Assembly (NCBI GenBank): GCA_964533705.1
Contig: CAZHMN010000112.1
Span: forward strand, 1-7,345
DNA from: CAZHMN01 sp964533705
GTDB lineage: Bacteria; Electryoneota; B3-LCP
Length of the DNA stretch: 7,345 nt
Direction of reading: 5' to 3'
A model generated the notes under the pieces. That model worked only from the letters and a program-made list of their open reading frames with translations, ran no database searches and was not told where the DNA came from. Position numbers and translations under genes: made by a program. Positions 1 to 5,246 of this stretch are shown in pieces (the stretch's first letter is position 1; each line of letters starts with the position of its first letter).

Positions 1-72
1 TCGGCTAAGGAGCCGCTGACGGGTCTTCCGGTCGAAAAGGCCGAGGGTAAGGTTACTATTAGATTGGCATGA
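1..72 (+). CDS. C-terminal tail of an unidentified protein (partial)
   Basis: Frame 1 is open from the first base and ends at TGA 70-72, giving 23 residues that finish GKVTIRLA. The other two forward frames stop within the first 18 bases. The tail is polar, with an alternating strand-like ending (KVTIRLA) of the kind that closes beta-sandwich domains in secreted or glycoside-active enzymes; that resemblance is only an impression. It does not look like the hydrophobic end of NuoM, the usual gene before nuoN. Too little is present to name the product, and it could be a chance open frame. Confidence 0.5.
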   Translation, partial: SAKEPLTGLPVEKAEGKVTIRLA

Positions 73-93
73 GAGGGTTGTTAGCCATTAGCT

Positions 94-110
94 GTTGGCG
101 GTTGGCGGTT
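94..110. repeat. GTTGGCG tandem heptamer, 2.4 copies
   Basis: GTTGGCG occurs at 94-100 and again at 101-107, followed by GTT at 108-110. It lies just after the stop codon of the partial upstream gene. It is short and may be simple slippage, but it shares the 7-base period seen in other gaps of this window. Confidence 0.6.
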
Positions 111-127
111 TTGAAGATTGTCTGAAT

Positions 128-187
128 CACAGATTCGCAAAGATTAAGCGGATTTCGGAGATTCCCACAGCAGTGCTGTGGGGATGC
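128..187. repeat. ~60-bp hairpin-bearing repeat, copy 1
   Basis: This copy aligns with 301-359, with an indel and scattered substitutions. Both begin CAC[A/G]GATT, share CGGATTTCG, and end in a CCCACAGC hairpin followed by GGG. The palindrome here is CCCACAGCA (164-172), a single G, then TGCTGTGGG (174-182), all perfectly paired. Two related copies about 170 bases apart in one gap indicate a dispersed intergenic repeat rather than a gene-specific element. Confidence 0.75.
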
Positions 188-198
188 TAACAATCCAA

Positions 199-222
199 CC
201 GTCGAGTACGGGGACTCGACGG
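199..222. repeat. CCGTCGAG hairpin
   Basis: CCGTCGAG (199-206) and CTCGACGG (215-222) form a perfect 8-bp inverted repeat around the 8-base loop TACGGGGA. No T-run follows on either strand, so it is not an intrinsic terminator. It sits between the two copies of the ~60-bp repeat and is probably part of the same composite element. Confidence 0.75.
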
Positions 223-234
223 CACGGCAAACTG

Positions 235-283
235 ATCCCCCCTGCCCCCCTTAATAAGGGGGGAGACCGAAGGTCGGGGGGAT
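235..283. repeat. Nested three-stem palindromic element
   Basis: Three perfect stems nest into a three-way junction. The outer stem is ATCCCCCC (235-242) with GGGGGGAT (276-283). The first inner stem is CCCCCCTT (245-252) with AAGGGGGG (256-263) around loop AAT. The second inner stem is GACC (265-268) with GGTC (272-275) around loop GAA. Almost every base is paired. G/C-run palindromes of this style recur between genes in many environmental bacterial genomes, so this is probably a non-coding REP/MITE-like element. Confidence 0.8.
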
Positions 284-300
284 TAGAAAAATGTCTCGAC

Positions 301-359
301 CACGGATTGCGCGGATTACACGGATTTCGCAGATACCCACAGCAGAGCTGTGGGGCACG
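301..359. repeat. ~60-bp hairpin-bearing repeat, copy 2
   Basis: This is the second copy of the unit at 128-187, in the same orientation. Its hairpin is CCCACAGC (336-343), loop AGA (344-346), GCTGTGGG (347-354). The loop differs from copy 1 (AGA against AGT), and the change leaves the common 8-bp stem intact. The left part carries GCGGATTACACGGATTTCGC, a phrase that recurs in the intergenic repeats of environmental genomes. Confidence 0.75.
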
Positions 360-400
360 CGGCAGTTGAGTTCTGAGACCCAAAGACACCTGCAATATTC

Positions 401-428
401 CGAATCCCGAATCCTGATTACTGAATAC
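401..428. repeat. Degenerate heptamer tandem (CGAATCC type)
   Basis: Four consecutive 7-base units read CGAATCC, CGAATCC, TGATTAC and TGAATAC. The same period and core, inverted, occurs at 2884-2911 (GGATTCG type), and a more degraded version at 1943-1977. It ends 11 bases before the nuoN start codon and lies where a ribosome-binding site would be searched for; none is apparent. Confidence 0.6.
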
Positions 429-439
429 TTAAATACAAT

Positions 440-1885
440 ATGACATCTACACTCTACAACCTCCCCGCTATAGCGGTGCAGCTGATCCTGGCTGCGGGGT
501 CGGTGCTGGTACTGTTAGCGGATTTGCTGACCGGAAAGAAGGATAAAGACGTTGCCTACCAGACCACGCTGACCGTGCTGGTCCTGGCCGGAGTGGTCTG
601 CGTCTGGAAATGGGGCACAGGCGGAGAAGCTTTCTTCGGACAGGTCTTCGGCGACGGATTCGCTTCCTTCTTTAATCTGGCCTTCCTGGCGGTGGCCTTT
701 CTGGTAGTGCTCAGCAGCCCCAACTACCTGAAGCGGGATAACATCCATCACGGCGAATACTACACGCTGATCCTGTTGGCGGTGCTGGGCATGTCCTTCA
801 TGGCGGCGGCCGGTGACCTGCTGGTCATCTTCCTGGGCCTGGAGACCATGTCCATTGCCCTGTACGTGCTGGTCGGCTTTCACCGCACCAGGCCGCGCTC
901 CAACGAATCATCGTTGAAATACTTGCTGTTGGGAGCGTTCTTCACCGGCTTTCTGCTTTACGGCATCGCCCTGGTTTACGGGCAGGTAGGCAGCACGAAC
1001 CTGAGCCAGATCACGCAATACCTCGCCAATTCACCCAACCCTTTGGGGGGCTACATGGGCATCGGTCTGGCTCTGCTGCTGATCGGGCTGGCCTTCAAGA
1101 TGGCGGTGGTGCCCTTTCACTTCTGGTCGCCGGACGTGTACGACGGCGCGCCTACGCCGGTGACCGCCTTCATGTCGGCGGCTCCCAAGGCGGCCGCCTT
1201 CGCCGCCGCGCTGCGCATTTTCTACGATCCGGCCCTGTCGCTGGGAGTCCCCTGGGACAAGGTGCTCTGGGTGTTGGCGGTGCTGACGATAACCGTGGGA
1301 AACTTCGCCGCGCTGGCACAGTCCAGCGTCAAGCGAATGCTGGCGTATTCGTCAGTGACGCACGCAGGATACCTCTTCGTTGGTTTGGTGGCGGGCAACG
1401 AATTGGGCGCTTCGGGGATGCTCTACTATCTCTTTACCTACGGTTTTATGAACGTGGGCGCTTTCTCCATCGCTTTCCTGGTCAACCGGCGGGGGAAGGG
1501 GAATTACAGTTTATCCGACTTCGCGCAGTTGGGCTACCGCAGCCCTATCCTGGCGCTCTTGATGTCCATCTTTATGCTGTCGCTGACCGGCATCCCGCCG
1601 CTGGCCGGGTTTTTCGGGAAACTCTACGTCTTTTCAGCGGCCGTGCAGGCGGGTTACGTCTGGCTGGTGGTGATCGCGGTCTTGAACAGCGCCATATCGG
1701 TTTACTACTACCTGCGAGTCATGGTGATCATGTACATGCGCGAGGAGGAGGGTTTAGTGGATCTGGAAAAAGCTCCGGCGGTGAGTATTGCAGTGGGCAT
1801 CTGCGGTTTACTGGTGATTCTATTGGGACTGTTTCCCGGGATGCTGCTGGATCTGGCGCGCAGTTCGGTGTTGTCACTGTTGTGA
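440..1885 (+). CDS. nuoN: NADH-quinone oxidoreductase subunit N
   Basis: NuoN is an antiporter-like subunit in the membrane arm of respiratory complex I, where it moves protons while NADH electrons pass to quinone. The 481-residue product is full length for the family and predicts about 14 membrane helices. Visible hallmarks are Glu135 in FLGLETMSIALYVLVGF, Glu156 and Lys160 in the next helix, Lys220 in AFKMAVVPFHFWSPDVYDGA, Lys250 in SAAPKAAAF, and Lys394 in GIPPLAGFFGK. These match the conserved charged residues of the proton channel. The ATG at 440 gives a normal N-terminus, but no Shine-Dalgarno sequence precedes it. Standard operons place nuoM directly upstream; here there is a repeat-filled gap and a non-NuoM-like tail. 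A strong terminator follows, so the gene ends its transcript. G+C content is visibly higher than in the right half of the window. Confidence 0.96.
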   Translation: MTSTLYNLPAIAVQLILAAGSVLVLLADLLTGKKDKDVAYQTTLTVLVLAGVVCVWKWGTGGEAFFGQVFGDGFASFFNLAFLAVAFLVVLSSPNYLKRDNIHHGEYYTLILLAVLGMSFMAAAGDLLVIFLGLETMSIALYVLVGFHRTRPRSNESSLKYLLLGAFFTGFLLYGIALVYGQVGSTNLSQITQYLANSPNPLGGYMGIGLALLLIGLAFKMAVVPFHFWSPDVYDGAPTPVTAFMSAAPKAAAFAAALRIFYDPALSLGVPWDKVLWVLAVLTITVGNFAALAQSSVKRMLAYSSVTHAGYLFVGLVAGNELGASGMLYYLFTYGFMNVGAFSIAFLVNRRGKGNYSLSDFAQLGYRSPILALLMSIFMLSLTGIPPLAGFFGKLYVFSAAVQAGYVWLVVIAVLNSAISVYYYLRVMVIMYMREEEGLVDLEKAPAVSIAVGICGLLVILLGLFPGMLLDLARSSVLSLL

Positions 1886-1910
1886 GAATGTGCGAGGTGA
1901 TAGCAATTGC

Positions 1911-1940
1911 AACGCCGGGCTGCCCCGGCGTTTATTTTTT
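1911..1940 (+). terminator. Intrinsic terminator after nuoN
   Basis: AACGCCGGG (1911-1919) pairs perfectly with CCCGGCGTT (1924-1932) around loop CTGC, and the T-rich run TTTATTTTTT (1931-1940) follows. It starts 26 bases after the nuoN stop codon. It should separate nuoN from the PhzF-like gene, which would then need its own promoter. Confidence 0.9.
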
Positions 1941-1942
1941 CA

Positions 1943-1977
1943 AATCCTCAATTTGGAATCTGAATTTAGAATGATTC
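1943..1977. repeat. Degraded heptamer-periodic repeat
   Basis: The gap after the terminator can be read as five 7-base units: AATCCTC, AATTTGG, AATCTGA, ATTTAGA and ATGATTC. They resemble the clearer heptamers at 401-428 and 2884-2911 but are more diverged. Any promoter for the next gene must overlap this stretch; no good -35/-10 pair is visible. Confidence 0.4.
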
Positions 1978-1993
1978 GTCGAGGTATCGCAAA

Positions 1994-2881
1994 ATGAAAA
2001 CTCAAACGTTTTACATCGTGGACGTCTTCGCCGAGAAGAAATACACGGGCAATCAATTAGCTGTTTTTCGGAATGCGAAGGATATTTCCGATGAGGAAAT
2101 GCAGCAGATTGCTCAAGAGATGCACTTTTCGGAGACGACCTTCATCTTATCTGATGAGCCGTACGAAGGCGCTTATGACGTGCGCATCTTTACTCCCCAG
2201 GAGGAGCTGCCCTTCGCCGGTCATCCCACGCTGGGAACGGCCTACGTCATCCAGCAAGAATTGATCAGGCGTCCTGTGGAGCAAGTCATTCTTCGCCTTA
2301 AAGTGGGGTGGATTCCGGTCACGTTTCGGTATCGCGGCGAACGCGTTGAAGAGATGTGGATGAAGCAGATCAATCCCATCTTCGGGCCGACATTCGAAGT
2401 GAAGGATTTCGTGAAGATGCTGCGCCTCGATGAGGATGATATCAATCCGAAATTCCCCGCGCAGGAAGTCTCGACGGGGACTCCTTTTATCATCGTTCCT
2501 TTGAAGACTCTGGATGCGGTGAAGAGGGCCAGGATTGATCAGGAATTGTATTTTGACTTCATTGAGAATACCCAGGCTAAGGCAATTCTTATCTTTTCGC
2601 CGGATACCTATCACGCGGGAAATCACCTGAACGTCCGGGTCTTCGCCGATTATTACCGAGTGCCGGAGGATCCGGCGACGGGCGCGGCCAACGGCTGTCT
2701 GGCCGGTTGGCTGGTGGAACACCGTTATTTCGGCGAAGACCGCATTGACATTCGAGTCGAGCAGGGATATGAAATTGGACGGCCCTCGTTGCTATATTTA
2801 AAGGCAGAGGCGAAAGGAGAAGAGACGGACATATTTGTCGGGGGGAATGTGGTCATGGTCGCCAGGGGGGAGTTCATCTAA
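1994..2881 (+). CDS. PhzF family isomerase-like protein
   Basis: The 295-residue product has the length and layout of the PhzF/diaminopimelate-epimerase-fold family, which has two similar halves around a central active site. Visible signatures are the opening FYIVDVFAEKKYTGNQLAVF (residues 6-25), the conserved glutamate Glu47 in MHFSETTFI (the catalytic position in PhzF), PFAGHPTLGTA at 73-83, and DPATGAANGCLAGWL at 226-240 near the C-terminus with conserved Asp226. GAGG at 1981-1984 lies 9 bases before the ATG and supports this start. True PhzF isomerises a precursor in phenazine synthesis. No other phenazine genes are present, and most family members have unknown substrates, so a general cytoplasmic isomerase or epimerase role is the safe reading. 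It appears to be a single-gene unit between the nuoN terminator and a 119-base gap. Confidence 0.92.
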   Translation: MKTQTFYIVDVFAEKKYTGNQLAVFRNAKDISDEEMQQIAQEMHFSETTFILSDEPYEGAYDVRIFTPQEELPFAGHPTLGTAYVIQQELIRRPVEQVILRLKVGWIPVTFRYRGERVEEMWMKQINPIFGPTFEVKDFVKMLRLDEDDINPKFPAQEVSTGTPFIIVPLKTLDAVKRARIDQELYFDFIENTQAKAILIFSPDTYHAGNHLNVRVFADYYRVPEDPATGAANGCLAGWLVEHRYFGEDRIDIRVEQGYEIGRPSLLYLKAEAKGEETDIFVGGNVVMVARGEFI

Positions 2882-2883
2882 GG

Positions 2884-2911
2884 GGATCCGGGGTTCAGGA
2901 TGCGGGATTCG
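2884..2911. repeat. Degenerate heptamer tandem (GGATTCG type)
   Basis: Four successive 7-base units start three bases after the PhzF-like stop codon: GGATCCG, GGGTTCA, GGATGCG and GGATTCG. Their reverse complement begins CGAATCC, the same unit as at 401-428, so the two loci carry one repeat family in opposite orientation. Confidence 0.6.
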
Positions 2912-3000
2912 GTTAGACAGGAAGAACGCATTGTTTTTGAGGATGGGAAGGTTTAAAACACCTTCTGCAGATTTCCTTGTTGAAACAAATTCTTAGAAAA

Positions 3001-3426
3001 ATGCAAAGATTGCTGATAAGGGCTTATCAATCCGACGATGAAGAAGAGGTCATTAAGCTGTGGCGGCGATGCAACCTGGTCGTGCCCTGGAACAATCCTA
3101 AATTGGACATCGAACGCAAGCTGAAGGTGAATCCTGAGCTGTTTTTGGTGGGATTGATTGATGGGAAGATCGCTGCAACGGTTATGGGTGGTTACGAGGG
3201 GCATCGAGGCTGGGTGAATTACCTGGCCGTTTCTCCGGAATACCGGAGAATGGGGCTGGGGCGAGAGATCATGGATGCCGTCGAAGAAAAACTCAAGGCG
3301 ATGGGCTGCCCCAAGATCAATCTGCAGATCAGGACCAATAACTTTGAGGCGATTAAATTTTACGAGAGGGTCGGTTATAAAATGGATGACGTGGTCAGCA
3401 TGGGGAAGCGGCTGGTGGAGGACTGA
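3001..3426 (+). CDS. ypeA: GNAT family acetyltransferase, YpeA-like
   Basis: This is a 141-residue single-domain N-acetyltransferase that would transfer acetyl from acetyl-CoA to an amine of unknown identity in the cytoplasm. The acetyl-CoA loop is YRRMGLG (residues 81-87) after strand YLAVSPE, and FYERVGY (120-126) carries the usual late tyrosine, Tyr121. RRCNLVVPWNNP, VMGGYEGHRG, GCPKINLQI and the ending GKRLVED match what I recall of the E. coli YpeA family closely. The ATG at 3001 gives an N-terminus within a few residues of YpeA's; an in-frame TTG at 2977 would add eight residues. Neither start has a Shine-Dalgarno sequence. The CGGC gene begins 37 bases downstream, suggesting co-transcription. 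The substrate is not known, and the symbol reflects family resemblance only. Confidence 0.88.
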   Translation: MQRLLIRAYQSDDEEEVIKLWRRCNLVVPWNNPKLDIERKLKVNPELFLVGLIDGKIAATVMGGYEGHRGWVNYLAVSPEYRRMGLGREIMDAVEEKLKAMGCPKINLQIRTNNFEAIKFYERVGYKMDDVVSMGKRLVED

Positions 3427-3463
3427 GAAGATAATCCCGACTGACATAAAAGGAGACTTGCCA

Positions 3464-3829
3464 ATGGAAAAGCTTCTGATTATCGGCTGCAAGAGGGCAA
3501 TGGACGACGTTTGTATCGGTTGCTCACGGTGCATCGTCGCTTTCAACCGCCGCGAAGGTGAATTCAGCCGTTATAAGAATATGGACGTCGAACTGATCGG
3601 TCTGCTGAATTGCGGCGACTGTCCCGGGGCGGCTATCGTACCGAGGTTGGCGCAGATCAGCCTCTGGAATAAACCGCTGGATGAAAAGATCACCAAGGTT
3701 CACATTGCCGTGTGTCTGAAAGATCATTGTCCCTATAAGGATACCATTATTGAGAAGATCAGAGCCAAAGCCGGTGTGGAGGTGATCGAAGGAACTCATC
3801 CGTATATTCCGGAAGACGTCTTCGCGTAG
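3464..3829 (+). CDS. CGGC domain-containing cysteine-rich protein
   Basis: The 121-residue product matches the CGGC domain family, small proteins of unproven function thought to bind metal. It has eight cysteines: Cys9; Cys17, Cys20 and Cys23 in CIGCSRC; Cys50 and Cys53 in NCGDCPG, the eponymous motif with Asp in place of the second Gly; and Cys84 and Cys89 in CLKDHCP. Other family marks are the AFNRREGEFSRY stretch (26-37) and a late GTHPY. A clean AAAGGAG (3449-3455), 8 bases before the ATG, fixes this start; the same frame is open further upstream, but only over the end of the acetyltransferase gene. Neither signal peptide nor membrane segment is seen, so it should be cytoplasmic. A metal-handling or redox role is inference from the cysteines. 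Confidence 0.9.
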   Translation: MEKLLIIGCKRAMDDVCIGCSRCIVAFNRREGEFSRYKNMDVELIGLLNCGDCPGAAIVPRLAQISLWNKPLDEKITKVHIAVCLKDHCPYKDTIIEKIRAKAGVEVIEGTHPYIPEDVFA

Positions 3830-3865
3830 GTTAATCTTGCTGCAAGGGGAGAAATAAAATCTAAG

Positions 3866-3872
3866 AGAGGAG
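3866..3872 (+). promoter_or_regulatory. Ribosome-binding site deciding a TTG start
   Basis: AGAGGAG, inside a longer purine run, ends 5 bases before TTG at 3878. It is the only good Shine-Dalgarno sequence near the 5' end of the membrane-protein frame and supports the rare TTG as the true start. Confidence 0.7.
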
Positions 3873-3877
3873 AGAGA

Positions 3878-4522
3878 TTGAACCTAAAAAAGGCAACTCT
3901 GCTGGCGCTGCTTGGTCTCTCCTGTGAATTCATCATCCGAACGACAGGGACTTTCTATCTCGGACTGTTTCGGATTCTTATAGTAGCACAGACCGCACAG
4001 GTTATTTCGTTGCTGGCCCGCGTCGCCATCATGATCTTTTTTGTCTATTTCTACCGGGATTGTGTGCAGAAAAGGCGGGGAAAGTTAAAAACGGCTGCGG
4101 CTTTGGGGATCTTGGGCTCCTGCGCTGCATTGCTGACGAGCATGAAGGGTTTTATTCTCGTCTTCCAGAAATTATTTTCGCCTGAACTGGTCAGCGGTGT
4201 GATGACGGTGCATACTATCGATACTTTCTTACCCTGGGTCAACTCTATTCTTATCCTCTACTTCTTCATTGTCTTCTGGGAGGAAACAAACTCAAAAGAG
4301 CGATTTAGATTGAAGAAAGCATCGTTATTTGGCCTGATTGGATCTGCCATCGGAGCATTAGCGACAACAATGGTTTTCGTCAATTATCTATTCAATTATA
4401 ATGTTACGTTATTCAGAGACCTGACTGGTTCCTTGGCTCCCGTCGCCCTGATGATTTTGACTCTGGGTGCACTTGGTGTGATCTATTTCTTCCTCGTTTA
4501 TTACCGGGAGCAGGTGGAATAG
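3878..4522 (+). CDS. Six-helix membrane protein with three internal repeats, function unknown
   Basis: I do not recognise a family for this 214-residue protein. It predicts six membrane helices in three hairpins, at roughly residues 7-26, 38-59, 72-97, 117-134, 147-172 and 186-208. Each hairpin opens with a related phrase: LKKATLLALLGL (3-14), LKTAAALGILGS (70-81) and LKKASLFGLIGS (145-156). Each closes with a related one: FFVYFYRD (54-61), FFIVFWEE (129-136) and FFLVYYRE (204-211). Lysines and arginines cluster at the N-terminus and in the linkers at 60-71 and 140-147, which by the positive-inside rule puts both termini in the cytoplasm. No catalytic motif is visible. The start is TTG with a good ribosome-binding site, 48 bases after the CGGC gene, so it may be the last gene of that transcription unit. 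A transporter or membrane sensor role would be a guess. Confidence 0.82.
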   Translation: MNLKKATLLALLGLSCEFIIRTTGTFYLGLFRILIVAQTAQVISLLARVAIMIFFVYFYRDCVQKRRGKLKTAAALGILGSCAALLTSMKGFILVFQKLFSPELVSGVMTVHTIDTFLPWVNSILILYFFIVFWEETNSKERFRLKKASLFGLIGSAIGALATTMVFVNYLFNYNVTLFRDLTGSLAPVALMILTLGALGVIYFFLVYYREQVE

Positions 4523-4585
4523 GGGGATAAGATTTACGGCATTATGCCCGGGACATCCAGCCACTAAGAGGGCTTATGCCCTGTT

Positions 4586-4618
4586 CCGGCCATTCGACCT
4601 TTAAGCGGCCCCTTTTTT
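4586..4618 (+). terminator. Possible weak terminator after the membrane-protein gene
   Basis: GGCC (4588-4591) can pair with GGCC (4607-4610) around a 15-base loop, and a run of six T (4613-4618) follows. A separate small hairpin, AGGGC-TTAT-GCCCT (4569-4582), lies just upstream. The stem is short and the loop long, so this is a tentative end point for the acetyltransferase-CGGC-membrane unit. Confidence 0.35.
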
Positions 4619-4652
4619 CAAATTTAGACTGGGTAAAAACCCCGTAGATTCC

Positions 4653-5195
4653 ATGACAGAGAAGCATCCAATTATCCTCCTGACCGGCCAACCGGGGATA
4701 GGGAAAACGACGATCATCCAGCGGCTGGCAGAAAGAACCGGCAACCGGGCGGGAGGTTTTTACACTCAGGAGATCCGGGAAGGAGGCCAGCGCAAGGGTT
4801 TTGAAATCGTGACTTTTGACGGTGAGCGAACGTACCTATCCCTGAAATCGCCTCGACAAACTTTTGGTAATGAGATCGTCTTTAAAAGCTACCGGGTCAA
4901 CCTGGATGGCATCGAGAGGGTGGCGGTACAGTCAATGGTGAAGGCTAGAGACGAGGGAAAAATCATCTTCGCCGATGAGATCGGGCCGATGGAGATCACT
5001 TCCCGGCTCTTCTGCGATACGATCCGGCAACTTTTACAGGATGAAAACGTTTCGCTGATAGGGACTATTGTCAGGAGGCCTTATCGGTTTGCGGATGAAG
5101 TTAAGCGGCACCCACGGGTGAAAATAGTTGAAGTCACATATAGGAACCGGGATGGGATAACGGATGAGATCTGGGGAATGGTATGGAAGTCATAA
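4653..5195 (+). CDS. THEP1-family nucleoside-triphosphatase
   Basis: This 180-residue P-loop NTPase belongs to the THEP1 family, first characterised from thermophiles such as Aquifex, whose members hydrolyse ATP, GTP and other NTPs with low turnover and an unclear cellular role. Walker A is GQPGIGKT (residues 12-19) right after the first strand, as usual. The Walker B region IIFADEIGPME (104-114) carries the family-specific DEIG.ME phrase. GGFYTQEIREGGQRKGFEI (34-52) is the second family signature. Length is typical. No Shine-Dalgarno sequence precedes the ATG; instead a small hairpin (GGGT-AAAA-ACCC, 4631-4642) ends 10 bases before it. No alternative in-frame start lies close upstream. It is probably a separate unit from the next gene, which has its own strong ribosome-binding site after a 51-base gap. 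Confidence 0.93.
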   Translation: MTEKHPIILLTGQPGIGKTTIIQRLAERTGNRAGGFYTQEIREGGQRKGFEIVTFDGERTYLSLKSPRQTFGNEIVFKSYRVNLDGIERVAVQSMVKARDEGKIIFADEIGPMEITSRLFCDTIRQLLQDENVSLIGTIVRRPYRFADEVKRHPRVKIVEVTYRNRDGITDEIWGMVWKS

Positions 5196-5235
5196 ACCCG
5201 GTCGTGCAAGCTGGCTGGGTTAACGGTCCACATTG

Positions 5236-5243
5236 AAGGAGGT
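5236..5243 (+). promoter_or_regulatory. Strong Shine-Dalgarno sequence deciding a GTG start
   Basis: AAGGAGGT is a full match to the 16S anti-Shine-Dalgarno sequence and ends 3 bases before GTG at 5247, closer than usual. The next in-frame ATG (5286) has no such site, so GTG is the better start for the AlbA_2-domain gene. Confidence 0.75.
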
Positions 5244-5246
5244 CAA

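Larger units (their letters stand above)
73..439. other. Gene-free, repeat-rich intergenic region upstream of nuoN
   Basis: This 367-base gap has no convincing gene. From left to right it holds a GTTGGCG tandem heptamer (94-110), a ~60-bp unit with a hairpin (128-187), a CCGTCGAG hairpin (199-222), a nested G/C-run palindrome (235-283), a second copy of the ~60-bp unit (301-359), and heptamer-periodic CGAATCC-type sequence (401-428). Short open frames exist on both strands across the hairpins, but their content is dictated by the palindromes. TACAAT at 434-439 resembles a -10 box but touches the nuoN start codon and has no matching -35, so no promoter is called. Confidence 0.75.

Noticed and set aside
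144..395. Open frames on both strands across the hairpin cluster upstream of nuoN.
   Set aside because: The translations are set by palindromes and G/C runs, with no domain-like pattern.
2947..2965. GAAGGT/ACCTTC hairpin upstream of the acetyltransferase gene as a terminator for the PhzF-like gene.
   Set aside because: The stem is only 6 bp with a 7-base AT-rich loop, and no T-run follows.
3812..3823. Perfect 12-base palindrome GAAGACGTCTTC.
   Set aside because: It lies inside the 3' end of the CGGC coding sequence, encodes EDVF, and has no other regulatory context.
5192..5219. AACCC/GGGTT inverted repeat between the THEP1 and AlbA_2-domain genes.
   Set aside because: The stem is 5 bp with a long loop and no T-run, so it is too weak to call a terminator or operator.
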